This document shows, piece after piece, positions 8,002 through 15,884 of a DNA stretch of 64,000 bases. Source of the stretch: Salinirubellus litoreus (lineage in GTDB: Archaea; Halobacteriota; Halobacteria; Halobacteriales; Haloarculaceae); assembly GCF_037335815.1 (NCBI RefSeq), contig NZ_CP147841.1:3782001-3846000 (forward strand). Direction: 5' to 3'. The notes beneath the pieces are model-generated. The model saw only the letters and a list, made by a program, of their open reading frames with translations. It was not told the origin of the DNA and did no database searches. Every line of letters starts with the position of its first letter. The first letter of the stretch is position 1. Both the position numbers and the translations under genes were made by a program.

Positions 8002-9174
8002 TCACCGGTTCGTGTTCCCGTCTCCGCTCACGGCCGTCTGCTCGTCCTCGCCCCGGTCCGTGAGTGTTGTCGGACTCGGCTCGACCTCCGCTTCGTTCCA
8101 GTCCGGCGGCAGCGGCGCGGTGTAGGTGTAGAGGTAGCCGTCGTTGATGACGTAGAACACCCCCGCCTCCGGCGGCTCGACCACACCACTATCGACGTCG
8201 ATGGCGAAGTCGACGAGTTCGCTGAGCGATTCCGCCCGCGCTCGTGGCAGGTCGTATGCCTCCGAGGGGAGGCTGACTGTGTGGATCCACTCGTCGAACT
8301 CGGCGCGGTCGGTCCGGTACGCGAGCCACCTCCGCTCCTGGTCCGTGAGGTCGAACTCGCCACGGCGCTGTCCCAGCCCCAGTGCCAGTAGTGCCACCAG
8401 GGAGCCGACGAGAACGACCGGCCCGCCGATCGAACGGATCGGGCCGTAGCTGCGCTCGACGGTGACGCTCTCGGTCACCTCGTAGCGCTCGCGAGAGACC
8501 CCCCCACCGGTCACCCGGTACGTGCTCTCCTCGGGGGCGATGGTGAGGTTCTGCTCGAACGTCTGCGTCCGCGTCCGGCCGTCCGACTGCGGGGTCGCTA
8601 CGACGGTCGCTCGGACGAACATATCGGCCCCGCCGCCCACGCCGAGTTCCGATGTTATGTCGTCGGTCCGGTTGCGGGCCGCGGGCACGTCGATCGAGAA
8701 GGGGACCCTCATCGTCTCGCCCGGCCGGAGGTCCGCTACCGACCGCCGCTCGATCGGAGTGGCGGTCTGCCACAGTGGCTCCCCCTCCGTCTCGAAGTCG
8801 TTCGAGACCCCGCGAACGACCAGTTCGAGCGTGACCGTGGCGTTCAGTCGGCCGTCGTCGGACGCGGCGTATCCGAGGGTGTAGTTCCCGTCGAGAACCG
8901 GCGCGACCCGGGTGAAGTAGACCGTCCGGTTGGGGAGGCGTTCGCCCTCCTCGAACACCGGGTTGCCGTCCGTGATGGTCGCTCCGTGATCGAATCCAGC
9001 GGTTCGGGACCAGGAGTCAACTACCCGTTCTTCGGTGGTCGTTCCGGGCTCGACGTGTGCCGTGTAGGTCACCCACCCGCCGACGAGCGCGACCACGACG
9101 AGCACCATCGCGACCTCCATCCAGCGCTCGGAGAGCACCGCCCTCGCCCGCAGCCCCCAGTCCCTGTCTCCCAT
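8002..9174 (-). CDS. DUF5305 membrane protein
   Basis: A 390-residue protein with an N-terminal membrane anchor (about residues 20-38, VAMVLVVVALVGGWVTYTA), a long extracytoplasmic beta-rich domain with N-glycosylation-type NxT/NxS sites (NRTVYF, NYTL, NATV, NLT), a second membrane segment (about 250-270, GGPVVLVGSLVALLALGLG) and a cytoplasmic tail ending in an acidic/Thr-rich stretch. This is the DUF5305 layout. It lies 62 bp downstream of the signal peptidase gene on the same strand. DUF5305 genes often accompany SipW-type peptidases, so a role in assembling or handling the secreted proteins encoded at 10813-12376 is plausible (inference). Confidence 0.85.
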   Translation of the reverse strand: MGDRDWGLRARAVLSERWMEVAMVLVVVALVGGWVTYTAHVEPGTTTEERVVDSWSRTAGFDHGATITDGNPVFEEGERLPNRTVYFTRVAPVLDGNYTLGYAASDDGRLNATVTLELVVRGVSNDFETEGEPLWQTATPIERRSVADLRPGETMRVPFSIDVPAARNRTDDITSELGVGGGADMFVRATVVATPQSDGRTRTQTFEQNLTIAPEESTYRVTGGGVSRERYEVTESVTVERSYGPIRSIGGPVVLVGSLVALLALGLGQRRGEFDLTDQERRWLAYRTDRAEFDEWIHTVSLPSEAYDLPRARAESLSELVDFAIDVDSGVVEPPEAGVFYVINDGYLYTYTAPLPPDWNEAEVEPSPTTLTDRGEDEQTAVSGDGNTNR

Positions 9175-9236
9175 GTACCCGTTCGATCCACCCGTTGCAT
9201 CAGTCGCGTTGTCAAGTTTTCGCTCCTACAGATCGG

Positions 9237-10418
9237 TCATCGACGACCGGGGAGCAGGCCGCCCAGTCGACGCCCGAGGGACGAGCGCCCTCCCCGCGAG
9301 CGTCGGCGGGTCCGGACGCGGCCGCCCCCCACGAGCGCACGCCCGAGGAGGTAGAACCCCCCGCCGAGCAGAGCGTCGATGGCGGCGATCGGTGCCCAGG
9401 GGTGGAGCCGGTAGAGCGAGTCGATCACCGACGGCGGGAGCAGAGCGAGGTAGCGGTGTTCGACGAGGAATCGCCGGTAGTACCCCGTCTCGGGGGGGGC
9501 ATGGAGCGTGACGGTCGCGTTGACGCGCTCGCCGCGAGCGAGACGGGCCTGCCCCGGGTCGACCTCGATCCCCTCGCTCGCGGGTTCGAGGTACGCGATC
9601 ACGGGGACGAACCCGCCGTTGCCCACCGGGTACGGGACCGTACCGCTCTCGCCCATCGGGATCACCGTGGGTCGCTCGGAGTCGAACTCGGCGCTGACGA
9701 CCCCGTACTCCTGCGTGCCGCCCGGGGCGACCATCGCGCTCGTCGCCCCGACGACCAGGATCAGCGCGAACCCGACGAGGTAGAGGTCGACGCTCCTCCC
9801 GGTGCTCCGTTCGCGGGCGCGCTCGGCATCGTCCTTCTCCTTCACGTTCCCGCTCTCCCGCAGGAGGTCGAGGACGTACAGGAGCCCCATCGCGCCCGCG
9901 AAGACGTACCCCAGGCCCGTCGGCCCGAGCAGCGCGCGGGTACCGAGCATCGACGCGAGGTTTCGTTGAACCGTGCCGAGGACGCCCTGGACGGCGAGGA
10001 CGGCGGTGCCGAGATGTGGAACGACGAGAACGTCGCCACCGGGTGCCCACGCGACGGCGACGATCTGTGCGTCCTTGACCGGCGGCTCCTCGCCGTCTTG
10101 GTCGGTGAACGGGTTGGCGTCGCCTCGCGTGACGTACCCGCTCTCGGTCTCGCCGACGACCCGATGGGTCGTGAGGCCGCCGCCGTGGAGCTCCTCGGCG
10201 CGGAACGTGACGACGTCCCCCTCCTCGGGCGGTCCGGCGAGCTGTGCCGGGATGGCGACGAAGCCGTCGCCGGGCTCCATCGTCGGGGCCATGCTCCCCG
10301 TCTCGACGAACGCTAGGAGGACGGGCTGGCCGAGGACCTGGCCGACGACCAGCGAGAGCACCACCGCGACGGCTGCGAGTTCGAGTGCGACGACGAACGC
10401 CCGGCGAGCCGACACCAT
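9237..10418 (-). CDS. Archaeal/SipW-type signal peptidase I (S26B)
   Basis: A 393-residue protein if started at ATG 10418. The frame extends 25 codons upstream, but a TATA-like GTTTATTG at about 10447-10455 (minus strand) fits the shorter start. After one membrane helix (ALELAAVAVVLSLVVGQVLG) comes the catalytic serine motif ETGSMAPTMEPGD, then GDVVTF and TTHRVV with His in place of the bacterial Lys, and RGDANPFTD. These are the boxes of ER/SipW-type peptidases. Two further membrane segments and a large extracytoplasmic C-terminal domain with an Arg-rich tail make it much longer than minimal enzymes. It probably cleaves the secreted proteins encoded at 10813-12376. Confidence 0.88.
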   Translation of the reverse strand: MVSARRAFVVALELAAVAVVLSLVVGQVLGQPVLLAFVETGSMAPTMEPGDGFVAIPAQLAGPPEEGDVVTFRAEELHGGGLTTHRVVGETESGYVTRGDANPFTDQDGEEPPVKDAQIVAVAWAPGGDVLVVPHLGTAVLAVQGVLGTVQRNLASMLGTRALLGPTGLGYVFAGAMGLLYVLDLLRESGNVKEKDDAERARERSTGRSVDLYLVGFALILVVGATSAMVAPGGTQEYGVVSAEFDSERPTVIPMGESGTVPYPVGNGGFVPVIAYLEPASEGIEVDPGQARLARGERVNATVTLHAPPETGYYRRFLVEHRYLALLPPSVIDSLYRLHPWAPIAAIDALLGGGFYLLGRALVGGGRVRTRRRSRGGRSSLGRRLGGLLPGRR

Positions 10419-10636
10419 CAATCGAGTGAACTGTCCGGATGAGAGGTCAATAAACGCACCGGTGGCTCGGACCCTTCTACTCAGACTCAACAATTTCGAT
10501 ACATCTTAAAGGACCATATTCACTTACGTGAGGTCGGTGAAGTCGTAGTCCTAGGGACAAGGGTGTAGCCCTGTTCACAGGCCCATGAGCGACCGAGCGT
10601 GCCACGGGCGCTCGGCAGCGCCCCGTCGGTTTGGAA

Positions 10637-10783
10637 TTACCGACCTAAATCGGCTGTCGCGATAGGGCTCCATGAGGCCGATTCGGGGATGTCAAGCGTC
10701 TGCAAGAAGCCTCTGACCCGATTGAGCTGAGCGGTGGCCCTCGCCGCTGCGCGGAGGACTGTGAACGCGCTGTTGGAAATGTT
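10637..10783 (-). pseudogene. Coding remnant, C-terminal 48 codons
   Basis: The minus strand reads SNSAFTVLRAAARATAQLNR, then VRGFLQTLDIPESASWSPIA, before a stop. Codon use is good, but there is no start codon, and a stop lies immediately upstream. It appears to be the tail of a lost gene, sitting between the signal peptidase and the secreted-protein genes. The parent family was not recognised. Confidence 0.35.
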
Positions 10784-10812
10784 TTAGTAATAAAATTGTG
10801 GAGATACTGTGG

Positions 10813-11439
10813 TCAGTTGTTGTATCCCTGAGCGTAAATGCTGAGTTCTTCCGGAATCTGGCCCGGTACCGTCTTCACATCGCTAAGCGTGTCAGAACTG
10901 CTCAGGTAGAACTCGAGATGCACGTAGATGTCGTCACCCGGTGCCAGTACCGGGAGGCTGGTACTCGTACCCCAAGTTTCGTCACCGAGTGGATTCGGTG
11001 AGCCATTCATCACGGACATCTCGCCGTATCCTGGCGAGTTTTCGTCAACTTCCCCGTCGGTCCAATATACGGTAAGGGGATCAACCCCGTCTCCGTCACT
11101 CGTAGATGTATCTAAGCCATTGAGAACTACGTTAATAGTATTCGTCCCCTGGTTTTCGATCCGAAACACGTTCTGGACGAGGGTGTTCGCCTCGTCATTT
11201 AGTCCGGCCCCGTTCTGACCGTTGGATCCGTCGAACTGCAAGACCATTTGACCATTGCTATTGATAGACCCGTACTCGCTGATCGAAGGATCAAGCCTGA
11301 GATACGCTTGTTGGTCGCCCACCACATCCACGGACATACTCCGACCTGCGCTAACGATTGAAAACGCACCAGTACCCATTGCGGCTGCCCCGCCGGCAGC
11401 GAGCGATCCGAGTCCCGCCAGCATCTTGCGTCGTCTCAT
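10813..11439 (-). CDS. SipW-dependent secreted protein (DUF1102/TasA-like) A
   Basis: A 208-residue protein, with ATG 11439 preferred because it aligns with the paralogue start at 12376. The N-terminus MRRRKMLAGLGSLAAGGAAA followed by MGTGAFSIVSAGRS is the signal type processed by SipW peptidases, cut near the G-A-F motif. The mature part begins VDVVGDQQAYLRLDPS and is a beta-rich, Asn/Ser/Gly/Asp-rich domain without membrane segments. DUF1102 proteins are distantly TasA/camelysin-like, and archaeal members can form cell-surface filaments. It is separated from its paralogue by 274 bp and has its own promoter (TATA at about 11514-11522). It is a candidate substrate of the peptidase at 9237. 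Confidence 0.8.
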   Translation of the reverse strand: MRRRKMLAGLGSLAAGGAAAMGTGAFSIVSAGRSMSVDVVGDQQAYLRLDPSISEYGSINSNGQMVLQFDGSNGQNGAGLNDEANTLVQNVFRIENQGTNTINVVLNGLDTSTSDGDGVDPLTVYWTDGEVDENSPGYGEMSVMNGSPNPLGDETWGTSTSLPVLAPGDDIYVHLEFYLSSSDTLSDVKTVPGQIPEELSIYAQGYNN

Positions 11440-11524
11440 TATTTTCTCTTCCACGCCCGCCTCTCCCCCACGGGGACGAGCGCTTGTCTCGCTCCTAACG
11501 CGGTACTGACCTTGTTATATACTC
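11440..11524 (-). promoter_or_regulatory. Promoter and conserved leader of secreted protein A
   Basis: Minus strand: a TATA-like GTATATAAC box (about 11514-11522), then a leader containing AGCGCTCGTCCCC and GAGGCGGGCG, ending at the ATG. The same elements, at nearly the same spacing (76 versus 77 bp from start codon to TATA), precede the paralogue. The shared leader suggests co-regulation. Confidence 0.55.
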
Positions 11525-11713
11525 CCACGTGGGAGACATGCAAGAGGAGGGTCGCTCCGTAGACGTGGCCAAGTTACGCCGGCTAAGCGGAGTTATCAAT
11601 GCCAAGTCCGGTTCTATCGGAATCACATGTCACGACTTACGATGCTAAGCAATTAGCTATCAGCCGTTAATTATCAACAAATTAAAACAGGTATATGTCG
11701 CTAGAGGAGGCGA

Positions 11714-12376
11714 TCAGCTGATGAAATCAACCGAAGGGGTCCCACCACTCGGGAATGTGTAGGTCGGAACGACGTCTTTAAAGTATTCAGAGTCTGCGGA
11801 AGCCGCGTTGATACCGATATCTGCCTCGTACATGCTTCCTATGTCATCTTCAGGCACGTCGTAGAAGCCAAGGGCTATCTCGGCCTGCTGCCCGGGGGCG
11901 ACGAATACACCCCACGCCCCCGGGGCACCACTTGTCCCCTGAGTGGATGAGGTGCCACCTCCACCGTCCATGCCTGCCCCGTAACTATCCATCGAGAGAT
12001 ACGAGGTTACGTACTGTCCATCACTTGTACCTGGATCCGGTCCAATTTGGCTGTTCAGATCATTGAGATTGAGCCAGAGGAGCACGTTTTCTGTCCCCTG
12101 GTTTCTCACCAGCAGTAAGTCGGTGAACTCAGTGGTGGCGTTTCCGTTCAGTCCGCTTCCTTGACCGTTCCCCTGGAGGTCAACCTGCAGCGTCCCGTTG
12201 GTTTGGCTCGTATAATCTGGGTCACCCTGAATCTGAAGGTACGCGTTCTCGTCCGTACTCACGTTCACATCGATTGCCCTGCTTGCACTAACAGAAGAGA
12301 ACGCACCAGTACCCATTGCGGCTGCCCCGCCGGCAGCGAGCGATCCGAGTCCCGCCAGCACTTTGCGTCGTCTCAT
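11714..12376 (-). CDS. SipW-dependent secreted protein (DUF1102/TasA-like) B
   Basis: A 220-residue paralogue of the protein at 10813-11439. The signal peptide is nearly identical (MRRRKVLAGLGSLAAGGAAA, then MGTGAFSSVSASRA), while the mature domain has diverged: VNVSTDENAYLQIQGDPDYT, then QTNGTLQVDLQGNGQGSGLN. Conserved mature features are the N-terminal AYL strand, a GAGLN/GSGLN-N motif and VRNQGT/IENQGT. It is rich in Gly, Ser and Asp and lacks other membrane segments. It is expressed from its own TATA promoter. A structural or fibre-like surface protein is likely by family; partner roles for A and B (major and minor subunit) are speculative. Confidence 0.8.
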   Translation of the reverse strand: MRRRKVLAGLGSLAAGGAAAMGTGAFSSVSASRAIDVNVSTDENAYLQIQGDPDYTSQTNGTLQVDLQGNGQGSGLNGNATTEFTDLLLVRNQGTENVLLWLNLNDLNSQIGPDPGTSDGQYVTSYLSMDSYGAGMDGGGGTSSTQGTSGAPGAWGVFVAPGQQAEIALGFYDVPEDDIGSMYEADIGINAASADSEYFKDVVPTYTFPSGGTPSVDFIS

Positions 12377-12462
12377 TAGTTGTCTCGTCCGCGCCCGCCT
12401 CCCACCTCGGGGACGAGCGCTTGCTCTCCACCAGAGCGGACAGAGCTATTGTTATACAGTCG
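12377..12462 (-). promoter_or_regulatory. Promoter and conserved leader of secreted protein B
   Basis: Minus strand: TATA-like TGTATAAC (about 12451-12458), then a leader with AGCGCTCGTCCCC and GGAGGCGGGCGCG up to the ATG at 12376. It corresponds element by element to the region upstream of protein A. Confidence 0.55.
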
Positions 12463-12906
12463 CACACCGGGTGACTCCGTCGGCGACACTTGGGGACAAT
12501 CGAGGGAGAGTCGACCAGCAGAGAGTCCCGAGTCGGTCGCAACGCCTCCCACGTCACCACTCGACGCCGCCCCGGATCGGCCTCGGGGTCGGACTAACCC
12601 TACCCATCCGACGGTAACGTCTGTCGCCACTCGCTGAACGATCGAAAGTTTCTTTTACCGAAGCCGAAATTCGTCTCGAATTCCCTCCATTTCTTGAATA
12701 ATGATCCAGTTGATAGATAGGCCGAGCGGGCGCGAGAGCAGATCCCATAGCGACCGACTGAGACCAGTTTACCACTCTCTTGGGCTCGTAAAATCCGTGA
12801 TCGGTTCCGTGGTCAGCGCCCCGATTCTCGTCGTAGGATCCAGGAACTTCCACTAAATATCTCATTCGGAACAAGAGTTAAGTGATGTCCTGTGAACGTA
12901 CTTTCC
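12463..12906. other. Intergenic region between divergent units
   Basis: About 440 bp between the secreted-protein promoter (minus) and the DUF7344 regulator (plus). It contains an A+T-rich tract (12640-12720) but no convincing ORF. It probably carries the promoter of the plus-strand regulator; AAATATCTC at about 12855 is the best TATA-like candidate. Confidence 0.4.
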
Positions 12907-12921
12907 GGAGGAGGGAGACTT

Positions 12922-13599
12922 GTGAGTTCGGGAACCGATACTGACATGTCCGGCGCGGTCGGTCCGGACGCGACCGAGACGGTGGCGGACAGAGCGGAAG
13001 ACCACCGGGCGGCGCAGGAGGGCGAGGAGGAGGAAGCGGCGGTTCCAGGGAGCATCTCGAACGACGAGCTGTTCGACGTACTGAGCAATCGGCGGCGGCG
13101 CTACACGCTCCACTATCTGAAGCAGAACGGGGACGAGCCGGTCGAGATGGGGGACCTCTCGACGAAGGTCGCGGCCTGGGAGCTTGGGATCGAACCGGAG
13201 GCGCTCGCCTACGACGAGCGAAAGCGGGTCCACACCTCGCTCTACCAGTACCACGCGCCCAAGCTCGACGACGCGGGCATCGTCAACTACGACTCCCAGC
13301 GGGGGACGATCGAACTGACCCGGGCCGGGGCGGACCTGGATCTCTACCTCGAAGCGGTGGCGGGCCGGGAGATCCCGTGGTCGACCTATCTCCTGTTGCT
13401 CTCGGTGTTCGGCGCGTCGCTGATGGGGGCCGTCTGGCTCGACGTCCCCCCGCTGACGGCGATCCCCGACGCGACCTGGGGGCTGTTCGTCGCCGTGGCG
13501 TTCCTCGCCTCCTCGGCCGTGTTCGTCTACGACAACCGCTACTCGATGCGACTCGGCGGGGAGGGACCGCCGCCCGAGGCGGGTGAGGACGATGACTGA
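12922..13599 (+). CDS. DUF7344 winged-HTH membrane-anchored regulator
   Basis: A 225-residue protein. GTG 12922 is preferred because GGAGGAGGG lies 7-15 nt upstream, one of the few clear Shine-Dalgarno sequences here; ATG 12946 is an alternative. After an acidic N-terminus, residues about 45-130 form the DUF7344 domain: ISNDELFDVLSNRRRRYTLHYL, KRVHTSLYQYHAPKLDDAGIV. Two membrane helices follow (STYLLLLSVFGASLMGAVWL and GLFVAVAFLASSAVFVY). It precedes a secreted-protein gene by 18 bp and faces away from the peptidase/secreted-protein genes, so it probably controls this module from the membrane. A truncated paralogue lies at 6970-7338. Confidence 0.82.
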   Translation: MSSGTDTDMSGAVGPDATETVADRAEDHRAAQEGEEEEAAVPGSISNDELFDVLSNRRRRYTLHYLKQNGDEPVEMGDLSTKVAAWELGIEPEALAYDERKRVHTSLYQYHAPKLDDAGIVNYDSQRGTIELTRAGADLDLYLEAVAGREIPWSTYLLLLSVFGASLMGAVWLDVPPLTAIPDATWGLFVAVAFLASSAVFVYDNRYSMRLGGEGPPPEAGEDDD

Positions 13600-13617
13600 G
13601 CGGAGACTCACGGGGCC

Positions 13618-14115
13618 GTGAACCGCCGTCGGTTGCTGGTGCTCGGCGTCGTCGTCGCGGTGCTCGCCTCCGTGGGCGGGACGGGCGGATTCAGTGCCGC
13701 GAACGCCGACCGCGGCGTCCAGGTAGCCGTCGTCGATGACGAGCAGGCGTATCTGGGAATCGAGAGCGAGAACGTGACCGGCGAGACATGGAACGTGACG
13801 GTAACCAACCGGTTCCCGGACGGGGCGACCGCGGAGGTGACCGTCGAGGTCGGCGACCGGACGGACTCGACGACCCTCGGGGCGGGCGCGTCGGAGCGCC
13901 TGACGCTGACCGGGGTCGCCTGCGGCACGACGGCGAACCTGACCGCGAGCGCGGGTGACGGGAGCGTCGCGATCGAGGCGTCACGAGAGGTGACCTGCAG
14001 CGCCGCGGTAGCGGCGTCAACCACGAATACTACCCTGACGACGACGCCGAGTTCCACCTCTACACCGGATACGAGTGCCACTCCGACGCCGACCGGAACC
14101 CCGGGAGCGTCGTAG
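13618..14115 (+). CDS. Small secreted protein with SipW-like signal and Thr/Ser/Pro tail
   Basis: A 165-residue protein starting with GTG 13618, 18 bp after the DUF7344 gene. The signal segment MNRRRLLVLGVVVAVLASVG, then GTGGFSAANADR, resembles the signals of proteins A and B. The mature start VAVVDDEQAYLGIESENVTG shares the A-Y-L strand with A and B. One disulphide-capable pair (GVACGTT and EVTCSA) and several NxT sites are present. The last 30 residues are Thr/Ser/Pro-rich, like a glycosylated wall-spanning linker. It is probably a third, divergent member of the secreted family, or a surface accessory. Confidence 0.7.
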   Translation: MNRRRLLVLGVVVAVLASVGGTGGFSAANADRGVQVAVVDDEQAYLGIESENVTGETWNVTVTNRFPDGATAEVTVEVGDRTDSTTLGAGASERLTLTGVACGTTANLTASAGDGSVAIEASREVTCSAAVAASTTNTTLTTTPSSTSTPDTSATPTPTGTPGAS

Positions 14116-14387
14116 CCGTCGCTAGTAGACGAGGACTTCGGACGTCTGTGTGCCCGCGTCCCACACCGGAGGCGACGACACGGGACTGTACAACGGCCGA
14201 GACACGATCGCGTGGGGCGGCCGGCTCCGGCCCCGAACTTGAGTAACCAAAATCAGGCCGCTGTTCGTACCGATCGCCAGCCGATGACCTACGTTGTCCT
14301 GTGGAACTCGTTCACCATCGGTGCTCTCTCACGTGAGGGCGCTGTACGCGGAGCTCCCTCGCCGAGCGGATCGGAGAGCGTCGGCAG

Positions 14388-14801
14388 CTAAACGCCGTCA
14401 GGCCGAGGGGCGTTCTCGTACTTGACCATCTTCTCGGGTTTGTCGGAGATGGTGTCGTAGATCCGCTGGAGCGTCCCCTCCGCAGCGAGCAGGCTGTGCT
14501 CCTCCAGGAACTCCCGGCCCGCTTCGGAGAGGCCGTAGAACTTCCAGGGGTAGCCCTGTCGGCGCTGGCCATCGTCCAGGGCGACCTCCGTGACGATGCC
14601 GGCGTCGATGAGCTTCTGGATGTGCTTGTAGACGGTCGCGTCGCTCACGCTGGGGTTGAGCGCCTCGAGCTCGTACATCGAGGGGAGCCCCTCGGGGTGC
14701 TGGAGGATGTTGTTGATCAGTGCGAACCGCATCCGTTGGGTGACGAAGTGGACGAGCTCCCGGGATCCCATCCCCTCAGCAGTCCCCAGGTCGGTGCTCA
14801 T
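14388..14801 (-). CDS. PadR/MarR-like winged-helix transcriptional regulator
   Basis: A 137-residue protein from ATG 14801. The longer frame upstream runs through transposon-end sequence and is not coding. The HTH spans about residues 15-75 (VTQRMRFALINNILQHPEGL, then SVSDATVYKHIQKLIDAGIV), followed by a wing with YPWKFYGLSEAGREFLEEH. No effector domain is present. Its promoter region is bounded 40 bp upstream by the non-autonomous element at 14841, which may affect its expression. The target is unknown. Confidence 0.82.
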   Translation of the reverse strand: MSTDLGTAEGMGSRELVHFVTQRMRFALINNILQHPEGLPSMYELEALNPSVSDATVYKHIQKLIDAGIVTEVALDDGQRRQGYPWKFYGLSEAGREFLEEHSLLAAEGTLQRIYDTISDKPEKMVKYENAPRPDGV

Positions 14802-14840
14802 ATGCCACGGTAACGTCCGGAGGGCAAGTAGTTTACCGAG

Positions 14841-15153
14841 GTTCGAGGAGAACGCCCACGACGGTAGTCGTGGGATGAATCCTACACACTCGTGACACAT
14901 CGTGTCACACATCCTGTTGGTATCCCGTTCCGGAACGGGAGGGATACCGAGGCCGAGGGAAGGATATGCACCCGTCCTGCGGTGGATGGGGTAGATGAAG
15001 CCCGCTCTCTCGGTCGGGGGGTCATACTGGCACGACCCTGAACGCAGATCCGTCCCGGACTGTGGATGGACGGGACCTGCGAACCTCCCGACGTGGGCGA
15101 CCCCCTCTGTGGTGGGCGACCCCACGACTGAAGCAGTGGGCTTTCTCCTTGAG
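14841..15153 (+). mobile_element. Non-autonomous IS200/IS605-derived element, copy 1
   Basis: An approximately 310-bp unit with a left-end hairpin (14855-14874) in the standard GAGGAGAA...ATGAATCC context and a second hairpin (15121-15140) at the other end. It has no ORF. The internal sequence (AAGGATATGCAC, GTAGATGAAGCCCGCT, CTCGGTCGGGG, GAACCTCCCGA) is shared, in the same order, with the element at 19911-20176 on the opposite strand. It is therefore a repeated family that could be moved by a TnpA in trans. Confidence 0.65.
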
Positions 15154-15248
15154 TCTCCGTAACTACGGGGGCAGGACACCCTCACACGTCGGGACCGGCA
15201 CAAAATATCCGGATCTTTATTCCGTTTTCCTGACTAACTGGGTGTACG

Positions 15249-15425
15249 ATGAGTGAAGAAACCGCCCGTATTTACGCCCGAGCCCGCCAGCGGGGCGTGT
15301 CCGCGGTTGAGGCGTGGGCGAACATGCGGGAACTCGCCGAAGAGTACGACTGGGACGTCGAGCAGATGCTCTCTGATTCGGACGCGGATACTCACGCTAT
15401 CTCGGATCGCGAGCTGCCGCAGTAG
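15249..15425 (+). CDS. Small antitoxin of a disrupted VapBC-type pair
   Basis: A 58-residue protein starting at ATG 15249 (MSEETARIYARARQRGVSAV, then EAWANMRELAEEYDWDVEQM). It is helical, charged and of antitoxin size, and it ends 6 nt before the start of a PIN-type toxin whose frame is broken after about 20 residues. The pairing and spacing are typical of VapB upstream of VapC. I do not recognise a DNA-binding fold with certainty. With its toxin gone it is probably an orphan. Confidence 0.6.
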   Translation: MSEETARIYARARQRGVSAVEAWANMRELAEEYDWDVEQMLSDSDADTHAISDRELPQ

Positions 15426-15431
15426 GCGGCA

Positions 15432-15515
15432 ATGGAGATTTTCGATTCGAACGTCTGGATTCACGGACTCGTAGGTGACTGTGAGGAGGCTATTGGCGGT
15501 GGACTGTGTAGTTGA
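15432..15515 (+). pseudogene. Truncated VapC (PIN-domain toxin) start
   Basis: The frame begins MEIFDSNVWIHGLVGDCEEA, the first strand and helix of a PIN domain with its first catalytic Asp (FDSN). It runs into a stop after 27 residues, directly at a transposon-end hairpin (15529-15548, inverted). The remaining roughly 110 residues are not found beyond the hairpin. The gene was probably cut by an element whose loss or rearrangement also removed the 3' part. Confidence 0.6.
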
Positions 15516-15516
15516 A

Positions 15517-15564
15517 TGTCGGATTCATCCTGACCCTAAAGGGTCAGGCATTCTCCTCGAATCT
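15517..15564 (-). repeat. Solo IS200/IS605 left-end hairpin (inverted)
   Basis: GTCGGATTCATC, then hairpin CCTGACCC-TAAA-GGGTCAGG (15529-15548), then CATTCTCCTCGA. Read on the minus strand this is the same flank set as the left end at 2723-2765, but the stem sequence is entirely different. It abuts the truncated vapC. Confidence 0.65.
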
Positions 15565-15640
15565 CTGAACCCATTCGGAGCATAATGGGATGGACTCTCG
15601 AGCCCCAATTGGTATCCCAATTGACGGCGAAGCGTACGAT

Positions 15641-15874
15641 ATGGCGACGGACGAATCGACGATCACCGAGAACTACGCCGCGACGATCCCGGCGAGCGTC
15701 CGTGAGCGCCTCGACGTCCAACCAGGGGACAAGCTCCGGTGGACGGCGACCGACGAGGGCGACCTCCGCGTCGAAATCGTCCGGCAGCGGGAGGGCGCGC
15801 TAGATGACTTCGAGCCCGAGCCGATGGGCGGAGACGGAACGACCGCTCATGACCTGATGGGCGCAGAGCGGTAG
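15641..15874 (+). CDS. AbrB/SpoVT-type antitoxin
   Basis: A 77-residue protein from ATG 15641; the frame opens further upstream, but that region borders the transposon hairpin. It has an AbrB swapped-hairpin signature: ATIPASVRERLDVQPGDKLR, then WTATDEGDLRVEIV. The tail DDFEPEPMGGDGTTAHDLMG is the region that usually binds and inhibits the partner toxin. It is followed 10 nt later by an intact PIN-domain gene, making a VapBC-type operon that probably represses its own promoter. Confidence 0.88.
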   Translation: MATDESTITENYAATIPASVRERLDVQPGDKLRWTATDEGDLRVEIVRQREGALDDFEPEPMGGDGTTAHDLMGAER

Positions 15875-15884
15875 GCATCGACCG

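Noticed and set aside
14283..14390. Short plus-strand frame MTYVVLWNSFTIGALS
   Set aside because: Only 35 codons, no family resemblance, and no promoter. It may be a stump but is unsupported.
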